DNA of 64,000 nt from Linnemannia schmuckeri. Taxonomy: Eukaryota; Mortierellomycota; Mortierellomycetes; Mortierellales; Mortierellaceae. The notes under the pieces are model-generated. The model was not told the DNA's origin and did no database searches. It was given only the letters and a program-made list of their open reading frames with translations. Where the stretch lies: assembly GCA_029449235.1 (NCBI GenBank), contig JANATG010000007.1, positions 744,001 through 808,000 of the forward strand, in the 5' to 3' direction. Positions 1 to 12,214 of this stretch are shown one piece after another. The translations under genes were made by a program, and so were the position numbers. Position 1 is the first letter of the stretch; each line of letters begins with the position of its first letter.

Positions 1-344
1 TCTCTAGGAGCTCACCCACCCCCTTCATTTTATTTTGTAACGCGTCTTCGTGAGAGCTATCTTTCTCACTCTCTCCTGCCAAGAAAATACACGCTTTCTG
101 TGCTCACTAGACACTATAGTCTCCCGAATGGCAACCAACCCTGTATTTTACTTGGCATTCTGTCAGAAATAGACGTGGTGCCAACTCGGCAATGGGAGGT
201 TCCTATTCTGACGTCCCAAGCAGCGGAGTTCCATAAATACTGAATGCTTTCTTTGCCATTTTCTCAAATCACGCAGCCAATCTACAGATTCATCTTCGTT
301 CCTTTTACAACCAGCAATCACCAAACAACACACACCTTACGAAA
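1..344 (+). promoter_or_regulatory. Upstream region of the first gene
   Basis: Non-coding stretch before the secreted-protein gene. It has pyrimidine-rich segments and an AT-rich CATAAATAC at about 231-239, roughly 110 bases before the start codon, which could act as a TATA-like element. No other gene is visible here. The promoter role is inference from position only. Confidence 0.3.
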
Positions 345-1592
345 ATGAAGTTCCATTTCATTTCCCTACTCCTGATAGCCACTACAGCCCTTGCCAGAAC
401 TGCCGACAGAACCGAACGGCGCACACTCATTGGAGACGAATTCACGTACCGGACTCAAGTCGACAATTTTCACAATAAACAACTCTCTCATATCGATCAC
501 AACGGCGACTCATCTATTCGCCAGAAGGGTTTACTTTACGATCTGCAGCTCCGTAACTCAGTGGGCTATCTGATGGGAGGTGGCGAGATCAGCATCAAGA
601 ACGTTAACGATAACTCGAACCACACCCAACCAGGGAACTCTCACAGCAACCCCTATACCACCACGACGACCATTACCAGGATCCATAAGGATCCGTCACC
701 AGAGGCCGAGCAATGGACCCGGCAGGCTGGGTTCTTTGATCGCCACGTTGCTGACTCCTCTTCTGCCGCCGCCGTCTCGGACATCAAGGATACGAATAAA
801 CCGAGGCAACTGTTGGGCCGACGTGGGTTGCTGCGGGGTGGGAGTTCGACGACTATCAGCAATGTCAACGACAACTCTCAGCACAGAGAGGCGTTTAACT
901 CCCACGGCAACCGGTCGAAGAAGATCACTAAAGTCGTTTCTACTATCAGGGATAGCACTGGCGCTCATGGACGATATGGTGGAAATGACGATTGGTTTGA
1001 CAAGCGCGCTGAGAAGAAGAAGGAAGAGATGAGTAAGGACTATATCCAGAGTCACAGTCGACGAGCGTTGTACAAGTTTGACCGTAACAACAAGCCTCAG
1101 CCTCAGTCTCAGGGTCAAGAAGATATCGGGTCCAGTTCGATAGAGAAGCGTGCGATGACGACATTGACAACCACTACAACGGCGGTTGTTGCGTTTGAGG
1201 AGGATAACGTGTCCAAGGAGAAGGTGGATGACATTGTGCGTCGAAATCTTGTCACGATCCAGATCATCACGCAGAACACGAACACGAATACCAACGGACA
1301 CAGCACTGACAGCAGCAGCCACGGTAACAACACCTATCCTGTAAAAGTGATCCATCACGATAACAACGACAAGAAGAAGACCAAGAAGAAGGGCTTTCCT
1401 CATCCTCCTGCTCACCCGGCCTCCAAGAAGAACAAGAAGCCTACCGTCAAGTTCAATCGACTCAAAAGCCACAACAAGAAGTCGGACCAATCGAAGACGT
1501 CCATGCACGCCACTAAATCGAGTAACAACAAGAACAGGAACAAAAGCAGAAAGGCCAGCACACTAGCACCAGCCGAGCGCCAAGCACGCTAA
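345..1592 (+). CDS. Secreted, basic, repeat-containing protein with dibasic sites
   Basis: Uninterrupted 415-residue reading frame starting at the first ATG after the 5' leader. The N-terminus MKFHFISLLLIATTALA is a classical signal peptide, so the product should enter the secretory pathway. I do not recognise a domain. An approximate internal repeat sits at residues 82-101 and 169-189; both copies contain NVNDNS, a His and NSH.N. Dibasic pairs occur at residues 25-26, 159-160, 239-240, 268-269 and 299-300, several followed by a small or hydrophobic residue as in Kex2 cleavage sites. The last 70 residues are very rich in Lys, Asn and Ser, which could bind polyanions or cell wall. Function is unknown; a Kex2-processed secreted protein is a hypothesis, not a recognised family. 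Confidence 0.75.
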   Translation: MKFHFISLLLIATTALARTADRTERRTLIGDEFTYRTQVDNFHNKQLSHIDHNGDSSIRQKGLLYDLQLRNSVGYLMGGGEISIKNVNDNSNHTQPGNSHSNPYTTTTTITRIHKDPSPEAEQWTRQAGFFDRHVADSSSAAAVSDIKDTNKPRQLLGRRGLLRGGSSTTISNVNDNSQHREAFNSHGNRSKKITKVVSTIRDSTGAHGRYGGNDDWFDKRAEKKKEEMSKDYIQSHSRRALYKFDRNNKPQPQSQGQEDIGSSSIEKRAMTTLTTTTTAVVAFEEDNVSKEKVDDIVRRNLVTIQIITQNTNTNTNGHSTDSSSHGNNTYPVKVIHHDNNDKKKTKKKGFPHPPAHPASKKNKKPTVKFNRLKSHNKKSDQSKTSMHATKSSNNKNRNKSRKASTLAPAERQAR

Positions 1593-2187
1593 CAAATAAA
1601 AAGGAGATGCCTTTTAATGCGTCACATGATTTCATATTAGAGTTTCGGAATGATCGAGTGGAGAGGGCGGGGAAACATGGATAGGCCGGGCAAGAAACAT
1701 GAAATACGGTTGGTTGGTTGGTTGTTGAGAAGGGTGTGAGTTGTTTGTGTGGTTGGAAGTTAGTGAATGAGTGAATAAGTAAGAGAAAAGGGATATGTGT
1801 GCAATTGGACAGAAAGAGAAGGGATGTTGTGCTCTTGCTCTTTCTCGTTCTCTTGCATCTCCCCCACCGTCTTCGGACAAAGTTCTCCGAAGTTTTTTTT
1901 TTTTTTTATTTTTTTGCTTATACTACACCCTGGTTCGTCGGACGCCACTTTTTTTCTTTTCAGGTCATTTTCTCCGGACACGGGAAAGTAAGGTCCGCCG
2001 GTGCAAAATTCATTTGAAGTGAACACGGAGCTAGCAAGAGACAAGACCGAAGCAACAGACAGGGCAACAACCAAATAAATATTTGGGTCTTTATGTCTCC
2101 TCCTTCCCCCTTTTTCTTTTTCCTTTTTCTTTTTTTTCTTTGTTCATCCCACCCCAAACAACACCCTCTTCACTCACTCTCATCACA
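1593..2187. other. Intergenic: 3' end of the secreted-protein gene and catalase promoter
   Basis: AT-rich segment directly after the stop codon with an AATAAA-like site, then poly-T and CT-rich tracts (about 1890-1915 and 2095-2145) leading into the catalase start. Pyrimidine-rich leaders recur before many genes in this window. No gene seen. Confidence 0.4.
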
Positions 2188-4562
2188 ATGGCTTCCACTC
2201 TCACCACCTCCAACGGAAACCCCGTCGAGGACAACCAGAACTCCATCACCGTCGGTCAGTACGGCCCTATGTAAGTGACATTCACATCTCTCATTCGCCC
2301 TCATTCACTCACCTTTACATGGAAACGCACACACACACAGTTGTTCGCTTTATGCTCTCCCTCCTTTTTTTTCCCATGCGCAACAACGACTATTATCTCT
2401 CTACAGGATAACAAGGATTGGAGGAAGAGAGTAGACTCTTTCTTGCTTTCCGAGCCGGACATCCTTACTTCGTACGACCCACCTTGGATGTGTTTGTTTG
2501 TCGTTGTGGTTACACTCCTTCAATAGTGTCTCTTTACAATGAAGTTGAGACTACACGGACCCACTTCTCCATATCCATCCCCATCCCCTCCTTCATTCAT
2601 CCTCCATCCTTTCCTGCTCCACCCGAGAACTTCTACTTCCCCACTTATTCTTTCGCTTTTTTTTCTATTCATCCATCCTTGAGCATGCATGGATCACAAG
2701 ACAGAGGAAAGAAACTAACTGCCTTTGTTTTCTCTTTGATCTCGAATATATACATGTAACAATGCAGCCTTCTTCAGGATTTCGCTTTGATTGACAAGTT
2801 GACCCACTTTGACCGTGAGCGTATCCCCGAGCGTGTTGTCCACGCCAAGGGAGCTGGAGCCCACGGTTACTTTGAGGTTACCCATGACATCTCCAAGTTC
2901 ACCAAGGCCAAGTTCTTGAACCGTGTCGGCAAGCGTACCCCTCTTTTTACCCGTTTCTCGACCGTCGGAGGTGAGAAGGGTTCGGCCGATACTGCCCGCG
3001 ATCCCCGTGGTTTCGCCGTCAAGTTCTACACCGAGGAGGGTAACTGGGACATGGTCGGAAACAACACCCCCGTCTTCTTCATGTAAGTTTCTGATCTCTA
3101 ATGTGGTATAGGGTATTAGGGTTAAACTTGGACTACTTCAGCAAGGACAACAGCTAGACAGCGAAGGGAACAAGTACAAGAAGAAGATCAAGAGGAAAAG
3201 AAGGCTGCGCTGGCCATACAAAAATTTGAATTCAATGGGAGTGGACCCCGATGGGTCAAAAAAGATCAGGAACGAATCGAATAGAGCCGGTTCCCTCTGC
3301 CTTCGTTTTTTCTCCAAATCACATGTCATTTTTTATGCTTTGTATTTTCTTTTTTGTTCCGGGAAAGGAATTCGAGGAGGGGAATGATGGGCTGGCTGGC
3401 TGGCTGGCTGACTGACTGGATATCCGTTGTGAAAAGAGATCCACGGACTAAAGTATTCAAATGACTGATATCGTATTATCCATCTTTAATTATCCTTCCT
3501 CCTAATAGCCGTGACCCCATCAAGTTCCCCGACTTCATCCACACCCAGAAGCGCAACCCCCAGACTAACTGCGGTGACCCCGATGCCTTCTGGGACTTCA
3601 TCTCTCTCGTTCCCGAGACCCTCCACCAGGTCGCTATCCTCTTCTCCAACCGCGGTACCCCCGATGGTTACCGTCACATGCACGGCTTCTCTTCCCACAC
3701 CTTGAAGCTCGTCAACGAGGCCGGCGAGTCCCACTTCGTCAAGTGGCACTTCAAGTGCGACCAGGGTATCAAGAACTTGAAGGCCGAGGAGGCTGCTAAG
3801 CTCGCCTCCTCCGCGCCCGACTACGCCACCGCCGATCTCTTCAACGCTATCGCCAAGGGTGACTTCCCCTCCTGGTCCGTCCACGTCCAGGTCATGACTA
3901 CCAAGGAGGCCGCTACCTACCGCTGGAACCCCTTCGACGTCACCAAGGTCTGGTCCCAGAAGGACTACCCCTTGATCCCCGTCGGAAAGATGGTCCTCAA
4001 CCGCAACCCTGACAACTACTTTGCCGAGGTTGAGCAGGCCGCCTTTTCGCCCTCGCACATGGTCCCCGGTATCGAGGCCTCGACCGACCGTATGCTCCAG
4101 GGACGTCTCTTCTCCTACCCCGATACCCACCGTCACCGCCTCGGCACCAACTACCAGCAGATCCCCATCAACGTTGCCTACAACGCCCGCATTTCCAACC
4201 AGCAGCGTGATGGACACATGGCCATCAACGGCAACGGTGGCTCTGCCCCCAACTATGAGCCCAACTCTTTCGGAGGTGCCAAGCAGACTGCTGTCGCTTC
4301 GACTTACTCTTCTTTCGAGTTGAACGCCATTGCTGCTCGCCACATCATCCAGCTCTCTGACGAGGACTTTGTCCAGCCCGGTGACCTCTACCGCCTCTTG
4401 TCTGCCGAGGAGAAGTCTGACTTGATCGACAACATGGCCGGCCACTTGAAGAACGCCAAGGTCTTCCTCCAGGAGCGCCAGGTCGGACACATCAAGCGTG
4501 CCGACAAGGAGTGGGGTTCCCGCCTCGAGGCCAAGCTCAAGGCTCTCCAGTCCAAGGCTTAA
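2188..4562 (+). CDS. Catalase (haem, small-subunit type)
   Basis: Decomposes hydrogen peroxide to water and oxygen. Exons 2188-2270, 2768-3082 and 3509-4562 join in phase to 483 residues, the usual length of small-subunit haem catalases. Visible family features are HFDRERIPERVVHAKGAGA with the distal His at about residue 53, GNNTPVFF with the distal Asn at about 126, and RLFSYPDTHRHRLG with the proximal haem Tyr at about 336. Both introns (497 and 426 bp) are long for this window. The splice IL|LQDF is fixed by the conserved GPILLQDFALIDKL motif. The C-terminus ends QSKA, which is not a canonical peroxisomal SKL-type signal, so location could be cytosolic or peroxisomal by another route. Codon use is strongly C-biased at third positions in exon 3, as expected for a highly expressed gene. 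Confidence 0.96.
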
Positions 4563-6812
4563 ATATGTCTCTCTCTTTCTCCATTTGTACCTACAGTCCA
4601 CACACTTTTTACCCATTTTCGCAAATAAAATCACTTTGTACATGTATCCATCTGTTTGTTGTCTACTTTATCGTGATCAGACTGGACATCTAGCTAGGTT
4701 CTTTGGCATCTCGGACAATTTGACTGGTCTGTCTGTATTTATTTGATCGCTTTTGTTTTTTGTTGTGTTGTGGAGCAGAGATCGATGCCGCACCCCCTGA
4801 CACTAGCTGACAGTCATGCTTTTGGTCTTTTGTTCCTTGCTCCCTTGCCCTTCATCCCCTTGCTTGTTCCCCCTCCCGGACCTTTTTTTTTTTTTTTTTT
4901 TTTATTTCTTTGCTCTGACCCTCTCTCACCTTCGGAATGCTCACCAACCTGCACACGGTTAGCGATATTTTTCTTCAAATTAACTTGTCTAGTTCCTTTT
5001 TATTCCAGTCATTTAAAGAGACGAATGTGCTGAGAGTATCATAAAAAGGCGGGCGAACCACCTTATCTTTTTCGCATTTTTTATGAGACAACCCAAACTG
5101 GTGGCACAGGATGATAGATGATGCCGATCGATTTCTGTGTTTGACTGGGATGGGTTCTGACAAAGAGGGAAACCTGAGCGCAATGTTTGACCTTGTTCAT
5201 CCTTTCGTCATTTCTTCGTCCTCTTCTTTTTTCTTTTCTTTTCTTTGTAGTCTTGTGGCCATGCTCCTTTTTCTCTCCGCCACCCCTTTTGATTTTGCCA
5301 ACTTGTACCTACTGTACGTTGATGATGATGATGATTATGATGATGGGATGATAGTTGTTGTTATTATTATTGAAGACGACAGCCTGCGCCTCGTCGACCA
5401 AGCCTCCACTCCACTCGTTACCATGGAAGAGAGAGAAAGAGTCAGAAAAGAGGCAATAATAAGAAAAATGGAAAGAAAAGGAGGCCAAAGTATTGATTAC
5501 TGGAGGCGATGTCCCGAGGACCTATCGCTGCCCTTCTGTCCTTCTGTTTTTCAGCCTGCGGCCTGTCCATCCATCCATCTCTGAACGAGGCATTTTTTTT
5601 TCTAGGACAAGCCACAACTTTAAAAAAATTTGATGACCTCTAAGGTCTTTCTCTTTCTCTTATCGTATTTCTCTTCTCTCTTGCTTCGTTTTTTCTTTCT
5701 CCTCAATCCTCCCCGATTAACCCTTACTTCACTCTTCCTTCATTCCTGTTCTTGTGAACAAGCACACAACAGCAACAACCACCACACACCCACTTCCCCC
5801 CTTACACGCTCCAACCTTCTTCTTCTGCGCCTCGGGTGCTATTTTATGCCTCCTTTGTTATCCAATGAAAAAAAACGATCCTTCTAGTAGACCCTACACT
5901 ATATCTTCCACAACCACCTCTCGACGAGCAGCCGCAGGAAACCACGCCAACTGCCTCGTCACCTTCCTCACCGAATTCTACTCTACCTCGTGCTTGGATG
6001 ATCCCTAACTTGAGCACTTGCATCAACCATCTCTTCACTTGAACTTTTTCTTTTTCTTTTTGCTTTCCTTTTTTTAACAACACACACTCTTTTAACAACA
6101 AAAAAAAAACAATCAACAAACAAAAAAAGTAATCAAACAGCAAAGAAAAAACCACCCTCTCCTCTTCTTTACTCGCCAACACAAACTCTCTTTCTCTTTC
6201 TTCCGCCTTCGCATCCGCTTTTGCAGAACAAAGAAACAAAAAAAAAGGAAACAGTTGCAAACGCATATACTCCTCCTCCTTTCGTTTGATCATTCCTCCG
6301 CTTCTCTATTTTTTTTTCTTTCTTTTTTCCCTTTTTTTTCCATCCCTTCTATACTTTTCTCCGCCCTTTTTTTCCTTTTTTTTTTAATCAGTCAACACAT
6401 ACATATTTTTTGTTGGAATATCAGGCAAGTTATCTCTATCTGCTTTTCAGTGGCAATGACGATATATATGATAAAACATAGATGCTTAGCCAACGGATAT
6501 AAGCATACTGTGAATCTGTGCAGTAACATTAACCCATGCTCTCTCTCTTTCCTCTCCTGCTCTTTGTCTCTCTACCTGTATTGCATTGTATTGTTATCAT
6601 GTCTCTCCTCTCTTTTCATTCGTTCCTCCATGGAAAGTATTTTTACCTTTATTCAATTTAATACTCCCCCGATATCCCATACATCCAACAACAACAGCAA
6701 CAGCAGCAACAACCAAGCAGCAAAAGCAAAACAATAATTCGTCTCCCCCACCACCCACTCACCAACCCATCCAAAACACCCACTCAACCCCTTCAGCCTT
6801 ATTTCAGATACA
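4563..6812. other. Long gene-free spacer before the phosphatase gene
   Basis: About 2.2 kb of low-complexity, pyrimidine-rich DNA with poly-T tracts (about 4882-4903 and 6300-6390), CA/GA-rich runs and a GATGATGAT run near 5321-5345. The ATG at 6813 follows an AG dinucleotide and a pyrimidine tract, so a 5'-untranslated intron ending just before it is possible. No convincing coding exon or RNA gene seen. Confidence 0.4.
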
Positions 6813-8363
6813 ATGAGCACCATCTCCGCCAACACCTCCGCTCACGCCCCCGTCAGTATGTTCCGCTCCGTCTCGACAGAATCTTCCGGCTCAACCATCG
6901 CCGTCAACCCCTCGACCGCTCGCCTCCAGAGACTCCCCACCCCTCCCCGCAGCCCCGGATTGGCTCCCCTCGGACGCCAGCTCACACTGATCGAGCCCCC
7001 TATGACCAAGGGTATCCGCTTCCTAATCCTCGATTGCCCCACCGACTCGACCCTCCCCTTTTATATGCAGGAGTTGAAGCGCAACAATGTCACCGACGTT
7101 GTCCGTTGCTGCGAGCCCACATACAGGGCAGAGACTCTCCAGGCAGAGGGTATCACCGTCCATGACTGGCCCTTCCGTGATGGAGCAGTGGTACGTTTTT
7201 CAATTATTAATATATTGACTGAACTGCTACAACAGAGACAGGACGACGACAGGAGCTGACTAATATAGGAAAATTAGACAACTGGATACGCAACAACCAG
7301 CAACTTCTGGATTAGCAGGCAGTCAGGAGGTATTTTGCCGAGGGAGAGCAGCAGCGCCCATGATAACAAAAAGCCTAGAATGGATAGGACTGGACAGTTA
7401 GCACACAGTCATGAGGAGAGCAAGAAGAAAGAGGAGGTGGCGCAAATACATGAAAATGGAATTCTGGATAAGTCGACTCTTTTTTTTTATTTCGAACTAC
7501 GGTTGAGCAAAGAGGATACAACGCCCATTCATACACCCAACAAGCTAGCACGTTTTCCCTCCTTTTCTTGCATTGCCGTTCTTGTTTTTCCATGCAACCC
7601 TCTCATCTCAGGATATATTTCCTTTTAAAAAAGGATTACAGGATTGAACCAATGCCACCATATCTTTCGTCCTCACCATTGCACATCATCCTCTATGACA
7701 CCTTCCGATCTCTCCTTGTCTCCCTCTCCCTCTGTCTCCCCTTCCCGCTTGCATCGACACTATGATCACAGGGATATTGCGATCTGTGCGGAAGGAAAGA
7801 GATAATTGGTCGACCCTTTTCCGAAAATCTAGCCCAAAAAAAAAAAGCAAGCTGCGGCACATCGGCCATTAGCTTAATCCCCTCACATCCACATTGACCT
7901 GCGCAAAAAAAGAAGCTAATCAAATGCGTTTATTCTTTTTTTTTGTTGTTGTTGAAAATAGCCTCCTGTCAACATTATTAAGAACTGGTTGCAGCTCGTA
8001 GATTCCCGCATTGTCAGACGCCGCAGTGGATCGCCCTCGGCGAGCGAGGAGGAGGAGGAGACTCCCGCCGCTCCCACCATTGCCGTTCATTGCGTTGCTG
8101 GCTTGGGCCGTGCACCCATCTTGGTTGCTATTGCGATGATTGAACTCGGTATGGCCAACCTGGACACTGTGGAGTTTATCCGCCGCCGCCGCCGTGGGTG
8201 CTTCAACAGCAACCAGATCCAGTATATTGATGGCTACAAGCGTGGAAAGATTCTGAAGAACTCGCTTGGTAGCGGATCGAGCGCTTCTTCGGGCGCCTCT
8301 TCGGGCGGTGCTGCCAGCGGATTGAAGAGCGGACTGAGCAAGATGTTCCGGCTCAAGGCTTGA
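6813..8363 (+). CDS. PRL-type (PTP4A) dual-specificity protein tyrosine phosphatase
   Basis: Two exons, 6813-7190 and 7962-8363, joined in phase 0 to 259 residues. The phosphatase loop HCVAGLGRAP places the catalytic Cys at about residue 170 and the Arg at about 176. Ala after the Arg, instead of Ser/Thr, is typical of the PRL/PTP4A family, as are WPFRDGAVPPVNIIKNWL, RRRRRGCFNSNQ and QYIDGYKR. Family knowledge: PRLs dephosphorylate poorly and bind CNNM magnesium transporters. Differences from animal PRLs: a Ser/Pro-rich N-terminal extension of about 60 residues, an acidic/Ser insert before the loop, and a C-terminus ending FRLKA with no CaaX prenylation box, although a Lys/Arg-rich tail is kept. 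The 771-bp intron is unusually long for this window and holds no recognisable gene. Confidence 0.92.
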
Positions 8364-9328
8364 CTCCTCGTAGTTAAGTGTGTCAGCGAGGAGAAAAACG
8401 AGAATGAGCAGGACCAGGAGCAAGAGATTTCCTTGGTCCAGGACAAGGATACGAGTCGTATGAAAACAACACAGGAAATCCAGAGGCAGAGTCAGAAGGG
8501 AGTGGGAAAACGTGGGTGGTTGAAGAAAGGATATCAACAGGAAGCAGGAAGTGCATTTGAACTACGGTGGGCGGCGCAGTTGGTGGGGCTATCTCGGTCC
8601 TTATTCTGCGCGGAATACCACTGTGGCGCCGGGTGTGATGACGATGATATTCTTGACCACGAACGACGACGACGACGTCAAGACCCTTTCTGGATTTTTC
8701 GATGCCTCGTCTGGATCGACTACACCCTTCTTTTGTCTATGAAAATAAAAATATTAGTCAAATATGATTATCTTGTGTTTTTACGGTTGAGTGGGGAGAG
8801 GGTAGAAGAGGGAATGCCGACTACATTACGAGCGATAAAATGATGTGTTGCGAAGACAATTCGTCCTGACGGCATTTTGGTGGCGGTGATGGCGCACTTA
8901 TCTGAAAGAATCAGTCCCGATTTCCGAAGTTCTGGACGATGACGAGGTTGTTGGGTGAATATAGTAATTCTACGGCGAACTAGTTAAATCACAAGCACGA
9001 AACGAAAGAAAAAAAAATGGCCTTTGATGTCATTAAAATGTTTTATGATCGCGGAACTGATGGAGAAAGGAGGAGGATTTGATCAGCTGGGAAGAGAGTG
9101 AGTGGAAGAGTTGAGAGAGATACATCACTTATGCAATGCATGTCGTGAGGTAAATAATAAATTGGTTGGCAACAAGAAAAAAACAAAAAAAAAAAAAAAA
9201 GGAAGAGGTGCGTGCGAGAAGAACGCAGATGGAGAGGTACGTGAGAAAGAGCAAAAAAAAAGGGAGGGTGGCCAGCGATTTTCTTTTTTCGATTTTCCTT
9301 TTCATAACAAGTCCTAATGAAAATTAAC

Positions 9329-9360
<32 letters not shown>

Positions 9361-9607
9361 GAAAAGCGAAAAACAAAATTTTGCTTCGTATATCCGCATT
9401 CTTTGGGTTCCTTTTTGGATGCTGTCGTGAGGTAAAGCGGAAAAAGAAAATCTCTTTCGCTTTTAGCTTTTGGCTGGCCCTTTTCTCTGAATATCGATTG
9501 GGCGTTGAAGGATAAATGTGAGAAAAAATAATTGCTTATCGAATGGAAGGCGAGCAGCGAAAGAACGAAATGTGAAAAGCTAAACGTGAAAACGAAAGGC
9601 AATAACG

Positions 9608-9647
<40 letters not shown>

Positions 9648-12214
9648 TATGACAGGGAAGGGGGCTGAAGTATGGAAAGAGGGAAGAAAGTGGGTGTGAA
9701 AAAGAAAAAGAAAAAAAAAAGTAGACACATTGAAAGAGGACGAAGAAAGGCGGCGCTTTGAAAGTGGGCTTTGTTTGTCATTACAACATTAGCATCTTTC
9801 TGTGGATTTTGGTGCTATGACACGGCTTTTTGAATGACATGGCTGAAAGCACTCTTGATACCCATCAGATCAAACAATCAACTTAATTAGTCTCACCCTG
9901 ATGATGTCAATCGTGATTAATAAAAATTTTGACATAGATGAAGAAAAGTTTTGGACTTTGAGAAGCGGGAGCTGGTTGCGCTTGCAATTAGACTTGAGCT
10001 TGGCTTTGGTACTTTGAATATCACGTAAGAAAAAGAAATGTTATGATATGAATTGACTCAGAACAGCCGACCGGTGTACCTCTCCCATCATTGTCGTGTA
10101 TCCATCGAAGACTGTACAAATCGGCCAAGCAAAGGGGACGGGAATATCTTCTTTCCTGAGATCAGCCGCCAAGTCATTTCTTTGCTTTGTTGCTTCTGTT
10201 TGTGTTTGTCTTTGTGTATAATCGTTGTGCGGGCAAACAACAAATGGGTAAGTATATGTAAACAGGTTACTTTTTACTTGTGTTCGTGACGTCTAGCGAT
10301 TATTACTTATTCTTCTTTGGCTGGCATCGCATCCGCGGGCTTGGGAATAGGAATGAGAAGACAATGGTGTTTGAACCGGAGTTTGGGTGTCTGTCTATCT
10401 TCCAAAAATGAACATAAGGTGTCCGCCAGTCGAGGTGGAAGGGAAGAAAAAAGAACAACATTAACGGAAATTAGGTTGGCTGTCCTTCTCTGGCGGGTCT
10501 GAACGTAAGGAGGTGTCGACTGGTGGGTGAGTATAGTGGGCGCAAGATAAACAAAGGAGGGAGAGGGAAGATGTCAAAATCACGTCTTAGACTGGATAAG
10601 CATGCTTGTTTTCCATGTCCGACACGGACCTTCCCTTTTTTTCATAAACAAAACATAGACAGACCAGATGTGGAAAGTTAGCTTGAGCCATCTGGACAAT
10701 TTTCTTATTTCGTTGCCAATTGAGGAGAGAATGGGCGTATGTGGTGGGGGTGGTGCGCAGAAATATTTTCGTGAGAGTGCAACTTCCCACCGAGCACATC
10801 TCGAGGTTGGGGAAAAAATGAAAATTCATGAACAAGATGAAGAATGGAGTAAGGGTGGAGATATTTGATAGCTCCTTTGGTTGTTGGACAAGCTGCAGGT
10901 GGGAGAATTACCAAGAAGCACAAGAGGGCCATATGGAGAAAAGATAAACGAGGGAGGGAATAGGTGAGTGTGTTTCAATTAGACTTTTCTTTCAATGCCG
11001 CGCGCGCGTAAAGTATCTTGTTCACTCACTCGTCCAGTTTGATGGTATGTGGGGAATGGAGAAAATGCCGTTTGAGCAGAAAACAATAACAAAAAGGCGT
11101 GACAAAGGTCGGAGAGAGAGTCGATAATGCCATACTCGCTTGTGCATTCGTCATTTGTGCAGCTTTTTGTACCTTTGTACTTATGCTTCTTTTGCTGCTC
11201 TCTTGAACCAAATAAAAGCAAACCTGTTCGAAGGTATCTTGACACTGTATTAAACAACCGAGGTTAACAAAACCTCGCACCGCCAAAAGGCCATACAAAA
11301 ATGGTTACAAACCATACACTCACGCCTGCCTTCCTTTTTGATTGTTCATCTGTTTGGCAAAGGACTTACGTTTTGGGCTTGAGGGGAATTGGAGAGCTCC
11401 TTGTAACTTTCCTTATCCGCAGTCTGCGGAATAGGTTAGCGCCTTTTAGCATGACTCCTCTCGCCATTACTTTACACTGACCCCTTTACCTTTGCCTGTA
11501 TCTTATTAGCTGATAGAACAGACGGTTCGTTTGCTGTCGCCATTGGCATCGTCTTCCTTCGCTCCCCTTCTCTCCTTCGGAGTATGCAAAAAAACTTGCC
11601 CAAATGAAGATAACCCTTCCTCAGGTGCGAGAGAAGAACGAAGAAAAAAGGAAAGGCAAAAAAAAAGAGTTGGTGTTCGATCGGTTCCTCGGGTCCAACT
11701 TCATTCTCTTCCCAAAGATTAAACACAAGAACGAAAAAGAGACGCTCATGCGTATGCCTGTCGTATGCGTATACGTATGGTGTATGCGTCTTCGTGTTGA
11801 TTGATAATCGTTTTCTCTTGCTCACTCACTCCCTGACTAAAACGGCCACTTGTTTCGTTGGTACAAAAAAGTTGGGCGCCGGTCCACCAGGACTCTATCC
11901 AGGGGATACGAGCGTATTTAAACACACTCATGAGCCCTATCCATCCCCTTTCCTTTTTTCCCTTCTTTTTCTTGTCCCTTGTCTCCCTCCTGTGCACCCT
12001 CCCCTTGACCCTTCCCTTTTTGTGTCCTTACCATCCCTTCACTGCTCCCTCCTTCCGCTCCGTTTTTTGTTCACTTTCTTCTTTGAAAGATACATAGTAG
12101 CAGCAGTTCGGTTTAGTCAGTTCGGTCAAGAAAGGTGGTCATCCATTCTTCTGTTTCCCTTTTTTCCCATAAAATAATTTTACACCTTGACCCCCATACA
12201 TATCCATTCCAACC
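8364..12214. other. 3.8-kb gene-poor region with long poly-A tracts
   Basis: No reading frame here resembles a protein. It contains A-tracts of about 27 (9331-9356) and about 37 (9609-9645) bases and other A-rich stretches, then mixed sequence and a pyrimidine-rich leader to the transporter gene at about 11930-12180. Short open frames exist on both strands but are low-complexity Phe/Lys/Ser runs. I see no tRNA, rRNA or inverted-repeat element. Confidence 0.4.

Noticed and set aside
696..1508. 270-codon minus-strand frame
   Set aside because: Antisense to the secreted-protein gene, which has a signal peptide and a leader-like upstream region.
3486..4643. 385-codon minus-strand open frame
   Set aside because: Exactly antisense to catalase exon 3; arises from the strong third-position C bias of that exon. 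Composition is Val/Gly/Leu-rich with no domain.
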